Of a DNA stretch of 64,000 nucleotides, positions 1-8,363 are shown piece after piece. The stretch's first letter is position 1. Every line of letters begins with the position of its first letter. The position numbers were made by a program, and so were the translations under genes. Source of the stretch: Paenibacillus_E sp052115445 (GTDB lineage: Bacteria > Bacillota > Bacilli > Paenibacillales > NBRC-103111); the NCBI RefSeq assembly GCF_052115445.1, contig NZ_JBFRGR010000028.1, positions 1 through 64,000 on the forward strand. Reading direction: 5' to 3'. The notes beneath the pieces are model-generated. The model was given only the letters and a program-made list of their open reading frames with translations, was not told the DNA's origin and made no database searches.

Positions 1-31
1 ATTGAGGGTCATTCGGTTTAGAGCGAAGCAT
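1..31 (-). CDS. Possible start of a divergent gene (partial, left edge)
   Basis: On the minus strand an ATG at 31-29 opens a frame of ten codons to the window edge, with a weak purine-rich site (AAAGTGGTGA) a few bases upstream and an extended -10 element farther upstream. Too little is present to name a product. It could also be a chance ATG. Confidence 0.25.
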   Translation of the reverse strand, partial: MLRSKPNDPQ

Positions 32-61
32 GAGGTTCACCACTTTCAAGAGTATACTTAT

Positions 62-70
62 ATTATACCA
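62..70 (-). promoter_or_regulatory. Extended -10 promoter element, minus strand
   Basis: Read on the minus strand this is TGGTATAAT, a perfect extended -10. No good -35 is seen. It points to the partial gene leaving the left edge. Confidence 0.3.
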
Positions 71-111
71 AATTAACGCGGTAATGTGATGAACTAAAAA
101 GAAAATAATAA

Positions 112-138
112 AGACTGTCGAGACTTTCTCGACAGTCT
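112..138 (-). terminator. Strong hairpin, T-rich on the minus strand side
   Basis: Perfect 12-bp stem (agactgtcgaga / tctcgacagtct) with a 3-base loop. Minus-strand transcripts would meet a T-rich run (TTTATTATTTTC) after it; plus-strand transcripts meet only gaggttttcc. It could end a minus-strand transcript or insulate the two divergent units. Confidence 0.45.
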
Positions 139-443
139 GAGGTTTTCCAGTTAGTTAGGGGGTCGTTATCGTCAGCATTACACTTACGTCTTCAATGGCA
201 CGGCATCTGTGATTGTTGAGCGGTTGTGAGTTAGGGTTTGACCGCCGACATGCGTCAGCGCCTCAATGCGCATCAAGAATCCGTACAGGTGGTGGAGGTA
301 AGGGGATGGCTACTTTACAATATAAAAAGCGGGAATATCCAAAAGGTTATAGCAAAAAGCAATGAATAAAGGCTTCTCCATATACAGTTGACGGCGTGTG
401 GGTTTATATGCCATTCTTAAAGCGCTGAACAAGGCGTAGACGA
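139..443. other. Intergenic stretch with one possible tiny ORF
   Basis: No recognisable gene. A 19-codon plus-strand ORF at 306-365 starts 9 bases after GGAGGT and encodes a Lys/Tyr-rich peptide (MATLQYKKREYPKGYSKKQ), but its upstream frame and context give no support for function; it may be a gene remnant or chance. The sequence ggttttccagttag near 141 resembles the CAGTTAA repeats seen later in the window. Confidence 0.3.
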
Positions 444-472
444 TTGACGGTCCTAAAGATACGTGTTAAAAT
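444..472 (+). promoter_or_regulatory. Sigma-A promoter of the his operon
   Basis: TTGACG (444-449), 17-base spacer, TAAAAT (467-472). It lies about 110 bases before the hisZ start. I saw no convincing T-box, leader peptide with His codons or attenuator in the leader. Confidence 0.6.
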
Positions 473-583
473 AGCCGTACATTCTTTATTTTGGTAGTAT
501 GGTAGCACGTTAACGCAATAAAGTAACTGATCAACAATAGAATGAGAATAACTGATTATACTCCTACTTATAGAGGTGAGACG

Positions 584-1762
584 GTGTCGAAGCCAAAAGT
601 ATTTGAAAAACCGTTAGGCGCGAAAGATTATTTGCCTGATGCGGTTACGAAACTCAGAAATATAGAATTCCGTGTATTGGCCTGTATGGAACGCTGGGGC
701 TACAACCAGATTATTACACCTACACTTGAATATTACGATACAGTTGGTGTAGCAAGCTCGACAGAGGATAAGAAGCTGTTCAAGCTGCTTGACCGCAAAG
801 GGAAAACGCTCGTGCTGCGTTCGGAGTTAACAGCTCCAATCGCTCGTGTAGCTTCCTCGCTTTTAAAGGAACAGGAGTTTCCACTCCGTCTTTCTTATCA
901 TTCGAATGTTTTTCGTTCCATTGAAGAAGAGGCGGGTAGAGATTCAGAGTTCTATCAAACTGGTGTTGAGTTGATCGGTGATGCTACATCGGAAGCGGAT
1001 GCCGAAGTTGTGGCGCTAGCGATTGCTTCTCTACAGGCGGCTGGTGTTGAGAAGTTTAAGATTGCGCTTGGTCACGTTGGTTTTCTTAATGGATTATTCC
1101 AAGAAACATTGGACGGACGCACCGATGCGCAGCTTTCTTTGAAAGAGCATTTACTCGGCCGTGATTACGTCGGATACCGGGAAGCGATTAAGACGCTTTC
1201 TCTGGCACCTGATGTAGAGAGAGAGCTGAACGGAGTATTGAGGCTTCGTGGCGGCGATGAAATCTGCGAACAAGCTCGTATGGTTTCCCAGCATCCAATC
1301 GCACAGGACGCGATCCGACATCTATGCGAAGTATGGGATGTGCTGAAAGCTTACGGTGTTAGCGAGCACGTGGTAATTGATTTAACGATGATTGGGGATT
1401 TCTCCTACTATACAGGTATGACGTTTGAAGGCTACGCTGCTGAACTAGGTTTCCCTGTCTGCAGTGGAGGCCGCTACGACAATTTATTGAGTCAGTTTGG
1501 ACGGCCAGCTCCAGCTACAGGGTTTGCATTGAAAACGAATCGCATCCTTGAAGTAACGGGTAAAGAGCAGGTGGAACAACCGGTTCGTGTGCTTATCGCC
1601 TACGATGCGGAGCATCGTGAGGAAGCGTTGAAACAAGCGAAGCAAATGCGGAGCGATGAAATTAATAATGTGAGCATCGTTATCACACAGCTAGTGACGA
1701 AGGAACAAAGCGAAGATTTGGACAGAGCGGGATACCAAGTAGTGAAGTTGATAACGGAATAA
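584..1762 (+). CDS. hisZ: ATP phosphoribosyltransferase regulatory subunit HisZ
   Basis: Paralogue of histidyl-tRNA synthetase that partners short-form HisG in the first, feedback-controlled step of histidine synthesis (family knowledge). The 392 residues read as a class II synthetase core: GAKDYLPD near the N-terminus, a motif-2-like stretch around FRSIEEEAGRDSEFYQ, and ATGFALKTNRI late in the protein; a full HisRS anticodon domain is not seen. GTG at 584 is preferred because GAGGTGA lies five bases upstream. An in-frame ATG at 542 has no ribosome binding site and would add 14 residues unlike the family. First gene of the his operon, 42 bases before hisG. Confidence 0.93.
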   Translation: MSKPKVFEKPLGAKDYLPDAVTKLRNIEFRVLACMERWGYNQIITPTLEYYDTVGVASSTEDKKLFKLLDRKGKTLVLRSELTAPIARVASSLLKEQEFPLRLSYHSNVFRSIEEEAGRDSEFYQTGVELIGDATSEADAEVVALAIASLQAAGVEKFKIALGHVGFLNGLFQETLDGRTDAQLSLKEHLLGRDYVGYREAIKTLSLAPDVERELNGVLRLRGGDEICEQARMVSQHPIAQDAIRHLCEVWDVLKAYGVSEHVVIDLTMIGDFSYYTGMTFEGYAAELGFPVCSGGRYDNLLSQFGRPAPATGFALKTNRILEVTGKEQVEQPVRVLIAYDAEHREEALKQAKQMRSDEINNVSIVITQLVTKEQSEDLDRAGYQVVKLITE

Positions 1763-1804
1763 CCTCTCAGTAAAGATGAGGGAAGTTTGGAGGAGGTTGG
1801 AACG

Positions 1805-2440
1805 GTGGATGACATTCTTAAAGTAGCGATGCCGAAAGGCCGTATCTATAAACAAGCAGCGAAGCTGTTTACGAAAGCAGGATTGCCTATTCCTGAGGAT
1901 CTGGAAGAAGGGCGCCGTTTGATCATTCCTGTACCAGGGGCGAAGATGGAATTTATTTTGGCAAAACCGGTCGATGTTCCTACTTATGTTGAGTATGGCG
2001 TTGCGGATATCGGGGTTGTGGGCAAGGATGTTCTAATGGAAGAAAATCGGAATGTTTACGAATTGCTTGATCTAGGGATCGCAAGGTGCCGCATGTCGGT
2101 GATTGGACTGCCGGATTGGAAACAGGTAATCAACCCACGCGTTGCGACTAAATATCCAAATGTGGCGTCCCAGTATTTCCGGGAAAAGGGACAACAAGTC
2201 GAAGTCATTAAGTTGAATGGTTCGATCGAGCTGGCGCCTTTAATTGGACTAGCTGACCGCATCGTAGATATGGTGGAGACAGGTCAAACTTTGAAGGAAA
2301 ATGGCCTTGTCGAGCAAGAGGAAATCTTTCAAATCACGAGCCGCTTAATTGCGAATCGTGTGAGTTATCGGATGAAGAACGAATCCATCCAACGGTTATG
2401 TGATATGCTGCAGGACGTATTGCCGATAGTGAAGCTATAG
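1805..2440 (+). CDS. hisG: ATP phosphoribosyltransferase catalytic subunit HisG, short form
   Basis: Condenses ATP with PRPP to give phosphoribosyl-ATP, the first committed step of histidine synthesis. At 211 residues it is the short form lacking the C-terminal regulatory domain, consistent with hisZ immediately upstream. The protein opens KVAMPKGRIYKQA, and the PRPP-binding loop is visible as VETGQTLKENGL near residue 160. GTG at 1805 is chosen because GGAGGAGGT ends about eight bases upstream; a longer frame from a TTG at 1787 would start before that site. Confidence 0.95.
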   Translation: MDDILKVAMPKGRIYKQAAKLFTKAGLPIPEDLEEGRRLIIPVPGAKMEFILAKPVDVPTYVEYGVADIGVVGKDVLMEENRNVYELLDLGIARCRMSVIGLPDWKQVINPRVATKYPNVASQYFREKGQQVEVIKLNGSIELAPLIGLADRIVDMVETGQTLKENGLVEQEEIFQITSRLIANRVSYRMKNESIQRLCDMLQDVLPIVKL

Positions 2441-2472
2441 CATTAGCTAGTAAAGATGAGAGGAAGATGAAG

Positions 2473-3759
2473 ATGCGGATTATGCCCGCCTCCGAATTTC
2501 AATTAAACCGCGAGGTCGAATACGGCTCACCCGAGCAAAATGAGTCCGTCCGCCGCATCATCGATGAGGTGCGGCAGGACGGAGATACTGCGCTGCGCCG
2601 CCTAGCGCAGCAGTTCGACGGCGTACAAGTCGCTGAGCTTCGCGTCAGCGACGAAGAGATCCAAGCGGCGTACGCACAAGTCGACGCCGCGTTCCTAGCG
2701 GCGCTGCGTCAAGCCGCCGCTAACATTCGTGCGTTTCATGAGAAGCAGAAACGCAATTCGTGGATGGACCTGCAGCCGGACGGCAGTCTGCTGGGCCAAA
2801 TCATCCGACCGCTGAAGCGGGTCGGATTGTACGTGCCTGGCGGGAAGGCGGCGTACCCGTCTTCCGTGCTCATGAACGCCATCCCTGCGATCGTCGCAGG
2901 GGTGCCAGAGATCGCGATGGTGACGCCACCGTCCACCGCGGGCGAAGAAGGCATTAACCCGCATATCCTTGTGGCTGCAGCCGAAGCGGGTGTGAAAGAG
3001 ATCTACCGCGTAGGCGGGGCGCAGGCGATTGCCGCGCTGGCCTACGGGACAGAATCGATCGCGCCGGTCGACAAAATCGTCGGCCCGGGCAACATCTACG
3101 TCGCGCTGGCGAAGCGCTTCGTGTTCGGCGTCGTCGATATCGACATGATCGCCGGACCAACGGACATTGTCGTGCTCGCCGACGAGCACGCCGATCCTGA
3201 GTACGTCGCGGCCGATTTGCTGGCGCAGGCCGAGCATGATGAGATGTCACCGTCGATACTGGTGACACCTTCCCGCGAGCTAGCCGAAGAGGTTCGGCTA
3301 GAGCTATGGCGGCAGCTGGATGTGCTGCCGAAGAAAGCCATTGCTGCCGTTTCGACGGCGACGAAAGGCGCGATCCTGCTTGTCGACTCACTCGACGAAG
3401 GCGTCGACGTCATCAACCGCTTGGCGCCGGAGCACTGTGAGCTGCTGGTGCAGGATCCTTTCACATGGCTGCCGCGCATTGAAAATGCAGGTGCCATTTT
3501 CCTAGGCGCTTACAGCACAGAGCCTGTCGGCGATTATTTCGCCGGTCCGAACCACGTGCTGCCGACGAATGGCACAGCCAGATTCTCATCGCCACTGAAT
3601 GTGGACGATTTCCTCAAAAAATCAAGCGTCATTCACTATAGCAAGGAAGCGTTACTCGCGAACGGCGACATGATCATGACTTTGGCCCGGAATGAAGGCT
3701 TGGAAGGCCATGCGCGTGCGGTAGAGATCAGACTTAAAAAGGAAGGGAAGTTGACCTAG
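2473..3759 (+). CDS. hisD: Histidinol dehydrogenase HisD
   Basis: Zinc- and NAD-dependent enzyme that carries out the last two oxidations, histidinol to histidine. Family signatures are clear: VGLYVPGGKAAYPSS, VGPGNIYVALAK, IDMIAGPTDIVVL, the AQAEHDE metal and base region, and GDYFAGPNHVLPT. Length 428 is normal. ATG 2473 is preferred over ATG 2467 because GAGAGGA (2458-2464) is eight bases from the former but only two from the latter. The gene is visibly richer in G+C than hisG and hisB on either side, especially 2490-3560, which could mean allelic replacement. It ends directly against hisB with no spacer. Confidence 0.95.
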   Translation: MRIMPASEFQLNREVEYGSPEQNESVRRIIDEVRQDGDTALRRLAQQFDGVQVAELRVSDEEIQAAYAQVDAAFLAALRQAAANIRAFHEKQKRNSWMDLQPDGSLLGQIIRPLKRVGLYVPGGKAAYPSSVLMNAIPAIVAGVPEIAMVTPPSTAGEEGINPHILVAAAEAGVKEIYRVGGAQAIAALAYGTESIAPVDKIVGPGNIYVALAKRFVFGVVDIDMIAGPTDIVVLADEHADPEYVAADLLAQAEHDEMSPSILVTPSRELAEEVRLELWRQLDVLPKKAIAAVSTATKGAILLVDSLDEGVDVINRLAPEHCELLVQDPFTWLPRIENAGAIFLGAYSTEPVGDYFAGPNHVLPTNGTARFSSPLNVDDFLKKSSVIHYSKEALLANGDMIMTLARNEGLEGHARAVEIRLKKEGKLT

Positions 3760-4368
3760 ATGGCGGAACAGGATCAAGTAAGAGCACGTTCAGCGAGTGT
3801 AGCCCGTAGGACGAATGAAACGGACATTAAACTTTCTTTTGAAGTAGACGGTACAGGAATTTCGGAGCTCCAAACAGATGTTCCATTTCTAAATCATATG
3901 CTTGATTTGTTCACGAAACACGGTATCTTCAATTTGAAAGTAGATGCCAAAGGCGATATCGAAATCGATGATCATCACACCGTAGAAGACATCGGGATTT
4001 GTCTAGGCCAGACCCTGCGCGAAGCGCTAGGCGACAAAAGAGGCATCAAACGCTATGCAAGTGTATTCGTCCCCATGGATGAAGCATTGGCACAAGTTGT
4101 GATTGATATCAGCAACCGTCCGCATTTTGAGTACCGCGCAGAATACCCTACAGCGAATGTTGGCAGCTTTGAAACACAACTGGTAAAAGAGTTCCTTTGG
4201 AAATTTGCGCTAGAAGCTCGTATTACTTTGCATGTTATTGTGCATTACGGTGAAAACACGCATCACATGATCGAAGGTGTGTTTAAAGCGTTGGGACGTG
4301 CGCTGGATGAAGCAACATCGATTGATCCTCGTGTGCAGGGGGTTCCTTCGACGAAGGGAGTGCTGTAG
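3760..4368 (+). CDS. hisB: Imidazoleglycerol-phosphate dehydratase HisB
   Basis: Manganese enzyme that dehydrates imidazole glycerol phosphate to imidazole acetol phosphate. The metal-binding His clusters are visible: NHMLDL near residue 45, DDHHTVEDIGI near 70, and HHMIEG near 170. At 202 residues it is the monofunctional dehydratase without the phosphatase domain of the enterobacterial fusion, so histidinol phosphatase must come from elsewhere; the PHP gene at 6442 fills that role. The ATG follows the hisD stop with no gap, suggesting translational coupling. Confidence 0.95.
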   Translation: MAEQDQVRARSASVARRTNETDIKLSFEVDGTGISELQTDVPFLNHMLDLFTKHGIFNLKVDAKGDIEIDDHHTVEDIGICLGQTLREALGDKRGIKRYASVFVPMDEALAQVVIDISNRPHFEYRAEYPTANVGSFETQLVKEFLWKFALEARITLHVIVHYGENTHHMIEGVFKALGRALDEATSIDPRVQGVPSTKGVL

Positions 4369-4370
4369 GC

Positions 4371-4976
4371 ATGATCGCCATTATTGATTATGGAATGGGT
4401 AATTTACATAGCGTGAGCAAAGCTGTTGAGCGGCTCGGCTATGAAGCGGTTGTGACGGGAGATCCGGAACAAATTCTAGCTGCAGAAGGCGCGATCCTTC
4501 CCGGTGTCGGCGCATTCGGCGATGCGATGGAGCATCTGCGCGAATCGGGCTTGGACGAGGTTGTGAAGCAATATGCAGCGTCTGGCAAGCCATTGATAGG
4601 CATCTGCTTAGGCATGCAGTTGTTGTTCACTAGCAGTGAAGAACATGGTCAGCATGAGGGGCTAGGGCTTCTGCCTGGGTCGGTCGTACGTTTCCGCGGA
4701 GACTACAAGGTACCGCATATGGGCTGGAATCTTCTCAGTTACAAGCAGAGTGAGAGTCCTATTTTCAAAGGCATAGAGGAAGGGCACGTGTATTTCGTAC
4801 ACTCCTACCATGTGAAGCCTGAACGGGAGAGCGATCTGTTGGCAGTGACCGACTACTATCAACCTGTAACGGCGATTGTAGGCCGTGATAATGTCTACGG
4901 CATGCAGTTCCACCCCGAGAAAAGCGGTGATAACGGTATGCAGCTGTTGGGCAATTTTTTGACCCTGTGTAAATAA
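4371..4976 (+). CDS. hisH: Imidazole glycerol phosphate synthase glutaminase subunit HisH
   Basis: Class I glutamine amidotransferase subunit that passes ammonia to HisF. The catalytic triad is present: the nucleophile Cys in GICLGMQLLF, and His/Glu in HPEKSG near the C-terminus. It opens IAIIDYGMGNLHSV as expected, and its 201 residues fit the family. It starts two bases after the hisB stop. The next gene is hisF; the hisA gene normally found between hisH and hisF in this order is missing. Confidence 0.95.
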   Translation: MIAIIDYGMGNLHSVSKAVERLGYEAVVTGDPEQILAAEGAILPGVGAFGDAMEHLRESGLDEVVKQYAASGKPLIGICLGMQLLFTSSEEHGQHEGLGLLPGSVVRFRGDYKVPHMGWNLLSYKQSESPIFKGIEEGHVYFVHSYHVKPERESDLLAVTDYYQPVTAIVGRDNVYGMQFHPEKSGDNGMQLLGNFLTLCK

Positions 4977-5006
4977 GGTGAGAATAGTCTCAAGGAGGTG
5001 CTGAGC

Positions 5007-5765
5007 ATGTTAGCCAAAAGAATTATCCCTTGCCTCGACGTCAAGGATGGCCGAGTGGTGAAAGGCGTAAATTTCGTAAATTTACGTGATGCCGGTGATC
5101 CCGTAGAGCTTGCGGCGATTTATGATAAAGAAGGTGCGGATGAGCTCGTGTTTCTCGACATTTCCGCTTCCGTTGAAGGGCGCGCGACGATGGTCGAGGT
5201 AGTCCGTCAAACGGCTGGCGAGATTACGATTCCGTTCACAGTTGGCGGCGGGATCTCAAGTGTCGATGATATGAAACGTCTTCTTCGTGCGGGTGCGGAC
5301 AAAATCGGAATCAACACGGCAGCGGTGCTTAATCCTCAGCTCGTATCCGATGGTGCACGGAAGTTCGGTTCCCAGTGTATTGTGGTAGCCATTGACGCGA
5401 AGTTCAATCCCGAGTGGGGCGAGTGGGAAGTGTATACCCATGGTGGACGCAAACCGACAGGCATCAAGACACTGGAATGGGCGAAGCGGGTAGAAGAGCT
5501 AGGTGCTGGCGAAATTTTGCTGACGAGCATGGATGCAGACGGGACGAAGGACGGCTTCGATCTGAAGCTGACACGCGCAGTATCCGAACTGCTGACAATC
5601 CCTGTGATTGCTTCTGGCGGAGCGGGAAAAGCTGAGCATTTCTACGATGTGTTTACCGAAGGCAAGGCTGATGCAGGGTTGGCGGCAACGATTTTTCACT
5701 ATAAAGAATTAACGATAGACGGGGTCAAGGCAGACCTAAAAGGTAAAGGGGTTGAAATTCGATGA
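5007..5765 (+). CDS. hisF: Imidazole glycerol phosphate synthase cyclase subunit HisF
   Basis: TIM-barrel cyclase that, with HisH, makes imidazole glycerol phosphate and AICAR. The AKRIIPCLDVKDGRVVKG start, TVGGGISS phosphate loop and VIASGGAGKAEHF C-terminal phosphate site identify HisF rather than the paralogous HisA, whose N-terminus reads differently. ATG 5007 is used because AAGGAGGTG (4992-5000) sits six bases upstream; GTG at 4998 lies inside that site. The stop overlaps the hisIE start by four bases (ATGA). Confidence 0.95.
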   Translation: MLAKRIIPCLDVKDGRVVKGVNFVNLRDAGDPVELAAIYDKEGADELVFLDISASVEGRATMVEVVRQTAGEITIPFTVGGGISSVDDMKRLLRAGADKIGINTAAVLNPQLVSDGARKFGSQCIVVAIDAKFNPEWGEWEVYTHGGRKPTGIKTLEWAKRVEELGAGEILLTSMDADGTKDGFDLKLTRAVSELLTIPVIASGGAGKAEHFYDVFTEGKADAGLAATIFHYKELTIDGVKADLKGKGVEIR

Positions 5766-6415
5766 CATTTTCAGTGGATCAAATTAAATATGACGCGCAG
5801 GGGCTTGTACCTGCCATCGTGCAAGATGCGGTAAGTAAAGAAGTTCTTATGCTGGCTTACATGAACAGTGAGTCCTTGCAGCGCACGATTCAAACGGGTG
5901 ACACGTGGTTCTGGAGCCGTTCACGGAATGAGCTTTGGAATAAAGGGGCAACTTCCGGTCATACGCAAAAGGTCAAAGCACTTCGCTACGACTGTGATGC
6001 GGATACGTTATTGGTACTAGTTGAACAAGTAGGACCTGCTTGTCACAATGGTTCGTACACGTGTTTCACTTCAAACATCGCAGTGGAAGGTTCTATTGAG
6101 GAAGCTGCACCTGCTACTGGCGGCGACCGTTTCGCTATTTTAGCTGAACTAGAAGCGGTTATTGCTTCCCGTGATGCGGAGCGTCCAGAGGGTGCGTATA
6201 CGACCTACCTTTTCGAAAAAGGGGTCGATAAAATCCTCAAAAAAGTGGGCGAAGAAACAGCAGAAGTCATTATTGCAGCTAAAAATAAAGACAATGAAGA
6301 GCTTCGCTATGAAGCGAGCGATCTTATTTTTCACTTAATGGTCCTTTTACGTAATAATAAATTGCCATTGGATGATATTATGAAAGAGCTGGCTAACAGA
6401 CACGTCAAAAAATAA
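5762..6415 (+). CDS. hisIE: Bifunctional phosphoribosyl-AMP cyclohydrolase / phosphoribosyl-ATP pyrophosphatase HisIE
   Basis: Fusion enzyme catalysing steps 2 and 3 of the pathway. The N-terminal HisI domain (about residues 1-115) has DTWFWSRSRNELWNKG and the zinc-site Cys residues in RYDCDADT and GPACHNGSYTCF. The C-terminal HisE domain (about 125-217) has the helical VGEETAEVIIAAKN motif. Length 217 is typical. It overlaps hisF by four bases, indicating translational coupling, and is followed 26 bases later by the PHP phosphatase. Confidence 0.95.
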   Translation: MTFSVDQIKYDAQGLVPAIVQDAVSKEVLMLAYMNSESLQRTIQTGDTWFWSRSRNELWNKGATSGHTQKVKALRYDCDADTLLVLVEQVGPACHNGSYTCFTSNIAVEGSIEEAAPATGGDRFAILAELEAVIASRDAERPEGAYTTYLFEKGVDKILKKVGEETAEVIIAAKNKDNEELRYEASDLIFHLMVLLRNNKLPLDDIMKELANRHVKK

Positions 6416-6441
6416 AGTAAACGACCTGGAGTGAATTCACG

Positions 6442-7248
6442 ATGTTGATTGATTATCATACACATCATGTGCGCTGCGGTCATGCCTCTGGGGAACTGGA
6501 GGAATACGTCAAACGCGGCATCGAGATCGGGCTTACCCAATTGGGGCTTTCTGATCATATGCCGCTTTTGCATGTCGACCCGCAAACGTATTGGCCGGAA
6601 ATGGCGATGCCGATGGAGGAGCTTCCTCGTTATGTGGAAGAATGCCTTCATCTCAAGGAGAAGTACAAGGACCAGATTGATATTCGCGTGGGCTTAGAAG
6701 GCGATTATGTGGAAGGTTTCGAAAACGAAATTGCGGCCATCATTAACGCCTACCCATGGGATTATGTGATCGGTTCGGTTCATTTTCTAGGCGAGTGGGA
6801 TATTTCTGATTTTAGGCAGCTGGCAGGTTGGGAAGGTAAGGATATTTTTGCAGTTTATACCCAATACTACGAGGCAGTGAAGAAAGCAGTCCGAACCGGA
6901 CTGTATGACTATATCGGTCACATCGATATGATCAAACGGTTTGGTTATGTGCCAGATCGTGATACGTGGGAATTGGAAAAAGCGGCGTTAGATACCGTTA
7001 AAGAGTATGGACTTGCGATTGAGTTGAATGCTTCAGGCCTGCGGCACCCTTGTAAAGAGATGTTCCCAAGCCATCGTATGCTGGAATATTGCCATAAGGT
7101 GGGAATTCCAGTGACGCTCGGATCTGATGCGCATCAGCCGGAACGGTTGTCTCAGTATTTGGATGAGGCTAGAGAGCTGTTAAAAGCGATTGGATTTAAC
7201 GAAATAGCCACATTTTCTGCTCGAAAACGACAACTTGTGACTTTTTAA
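6442..7248 (+). CDS. hisJ: Histidinol-phosphatase, PHP family
   Basis: Metal-dependent phosphatase of the polymerase-and-histidinol-phosphatase superfamily. The family metal ligands are evident: DYHTHHVRCGHA at the N-terminus, GLSDHMPL, GLEGDYVEGFE, GSVHFLG, YIGHIDMI, and GSDAHQPE near the C-terminus. Length 268 fits. Position directly after hisIE supports dephosphorylation of histidinol phosphate, supplying the activity the monofunctional HisB lacks. The start ATG lies behind a CTGGAGTG site. The same fold has other substrates, so the assignment rests on context as well as sequence. Confidence 0.88.
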   Translation: MLIDYHTHHVRCGHASGELEEYVKRGIEIGLTQLGLSDHMPLLHVDPQTYWPEMAMPMEELPRYVEECLHLKEKYKDQIDIRVGLEGDYVEGFENEIAAIINAYPWDYVIGSVHFLGEWDISDFRQLAGWEGKDIFAVYTQYYEAVKKAVRTGLYDYIGHIDMIKRFGYVPDRDTWELEKAALDTVKEYGLAIELNASGLRHPCKEMFPSHRMLEYCHKVGIPVTLGSDAHQPERLSQYLDEARELLKAIGFNEIATFSARKRQLVTF

Positions 7249-7322
7249 TTCCGACACGTATCATGTATAATGAGTAGGACTCTATAATCTATTTAATGAA
7301 CCTTCGGAGGTAACCATTAACC

Positions 7323-8273
7323 ATGCATAGCGACAATGTTAAAATTTTTTCCGGATCTTCGAATCCGAAGCTTGCGGAAAGTATTTGTAAAGAGCTCGGC
7401 CAGCCGCTAGGACAAATTAAATTATCACGTTTCAAAAGCGGAGAAATTTATTGCCTTTACGAAGAAACGATTCGTAACTGCGACGTGTTTCTGGTACAAA
7501 CCTTCTCCCATCCGATTAATGAGCATATGATGGAGCTTTTGGTCATGATGGATGCGGCGAAAAGAGCATCTGCAAAAACGATCAACCTTGTCATCCCTTA
7601 CTATGGTTACTCTCGTCAAGAACGTAAAGCAGCTCCGCGTGAGCCGATTTCAGCTAAATTAGTCGCTGACTTGTTTGCTTCAGCAGGCGCAACTCGTGTT
7701 GTTACGATTGATCTCCATGCGCCAGCGATCCAAGGTTTCTTCAATATCCCTGTGGATCACCTGACAGCGCTTGATCTGATTAGTGATTGTATTAAAAGAA
7801 AAAATTTGCCGAACCCCATTATCGTTTCTCCAGATGCGGGTCGTGCGACAACAGCTGAGAAAATGGCTAACATTCTCGATGCGCCTTTCGCTATGATGAT
7901 TAAGAAGCGCCCTGAGCACAATGAATCTGTGATTACACACGTCATTGGGGATGTTGCGGGACGCACGCCAATCATTATCGAGGATCTTATTGATACAGGT
8001 ACAACGATCGTTAATGTTGTGGAAAGCCTGAAAGAACGCGGTGCGCTTGATGTCTACATCTGTGCGACACACCCTGTGTTCTCTGGCCCAGCACTGCAAC
8101 GGTTGGATCACCCAAGCATTAAAGAAGTTATTATTACGGATTCGATCGCGATTCCAGAGGGCCATTCATCTAAGTTTAATGTCCTTTCTGTTGCGCCTTT
8201 GTTATCTGATGCGGTTCGCATCATTACAGAAGGCGGATCCCTATCCTCCCTATTTAAATACGGCGGCGTATAG
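7323..8273 (+). CDS. prs: Ribose-phosphate pyrophosphokinase (divergent paralogue)
   Basis: Makes PRPP from ribose 5-phosphate and ATP. The catalytic flexible loop (SRQERKAAPREPISAK, near residue 100), IDLHAPAIQGFF, VSPDAG and a PRPP-binding stretch EDLIDTGTTIVN are visible, and 316 residues is normal. Several usually conserved positions differ from the housekeeping Bacillus enzyme, such as FKSGEIYCLYEE where the family usually has FSDGE, and DTGTTI for DTAGTI, so this looks like a second paralogue. It follows the his operon, whose first enzyme consumes PRPP. GGAGGT lies about ten bases upstream of the ATG. Confidence 0.85.
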   Translation: MHSDNVKIFSGSSNPKLAESICKELGQPLGQIKLSRFKSGEIYCLYEETIRNCDVFLVQTFSHPINEHMMELLVMMDAAKRASAKTINLVIPYYGYSRQERKAAPREPISAKLVADLFASAGATRVVTIDLHAPAIQGFFNIPVDHLTALDLISDCIKRKNLPNPIIVSPDAGRATTAEKMANILDAPFAMMIKKRPEHNESVITHVIGDVAGRTPIIIEDLIDTGTTIVNVVESLKERGALDVYICATHPVFSGPALQRLDHPSIKEVIITDSIAIPEGHSSKFNVLSVAPLLSDAVRIITEGGSLSSLFKYGGV

Positions 8274-8300
8274 GTCCAAATCTTACCTTCGGATAATGTT

Positions 8301-8329
8301 TTTGGCTTCTAGGAGATCTATGGTATAAT
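8301..8329 (+). promoter_or_regulatory. Extended -10 promoter before the TPR gene
   Basis: TGGTATAAT (8321-8329) is a perfect extended -10, with a weak -35 (TTTGGC) 17 bases upstream of the TATAAT. It gives the TPR protein its own promoter separate from prs. Confidence 0.55.
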
Positions 8330-8363
8330 TTGATGGTAATCAAATTGCCGGAGGTGTCTTGCT

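Noticed and set aside
473..583. T-box or His leader attenuator upstream of hisZ
   Set aside because: No run of His codons, no T-box core (AGGGTGGNACC) and no terminator/antiterminator pair were seen.
7266..7271. TATAAT as a promoter for prs
   Set aside because: No -35 at a workable distance and no TGn extension; prs may be read from the his promoter.
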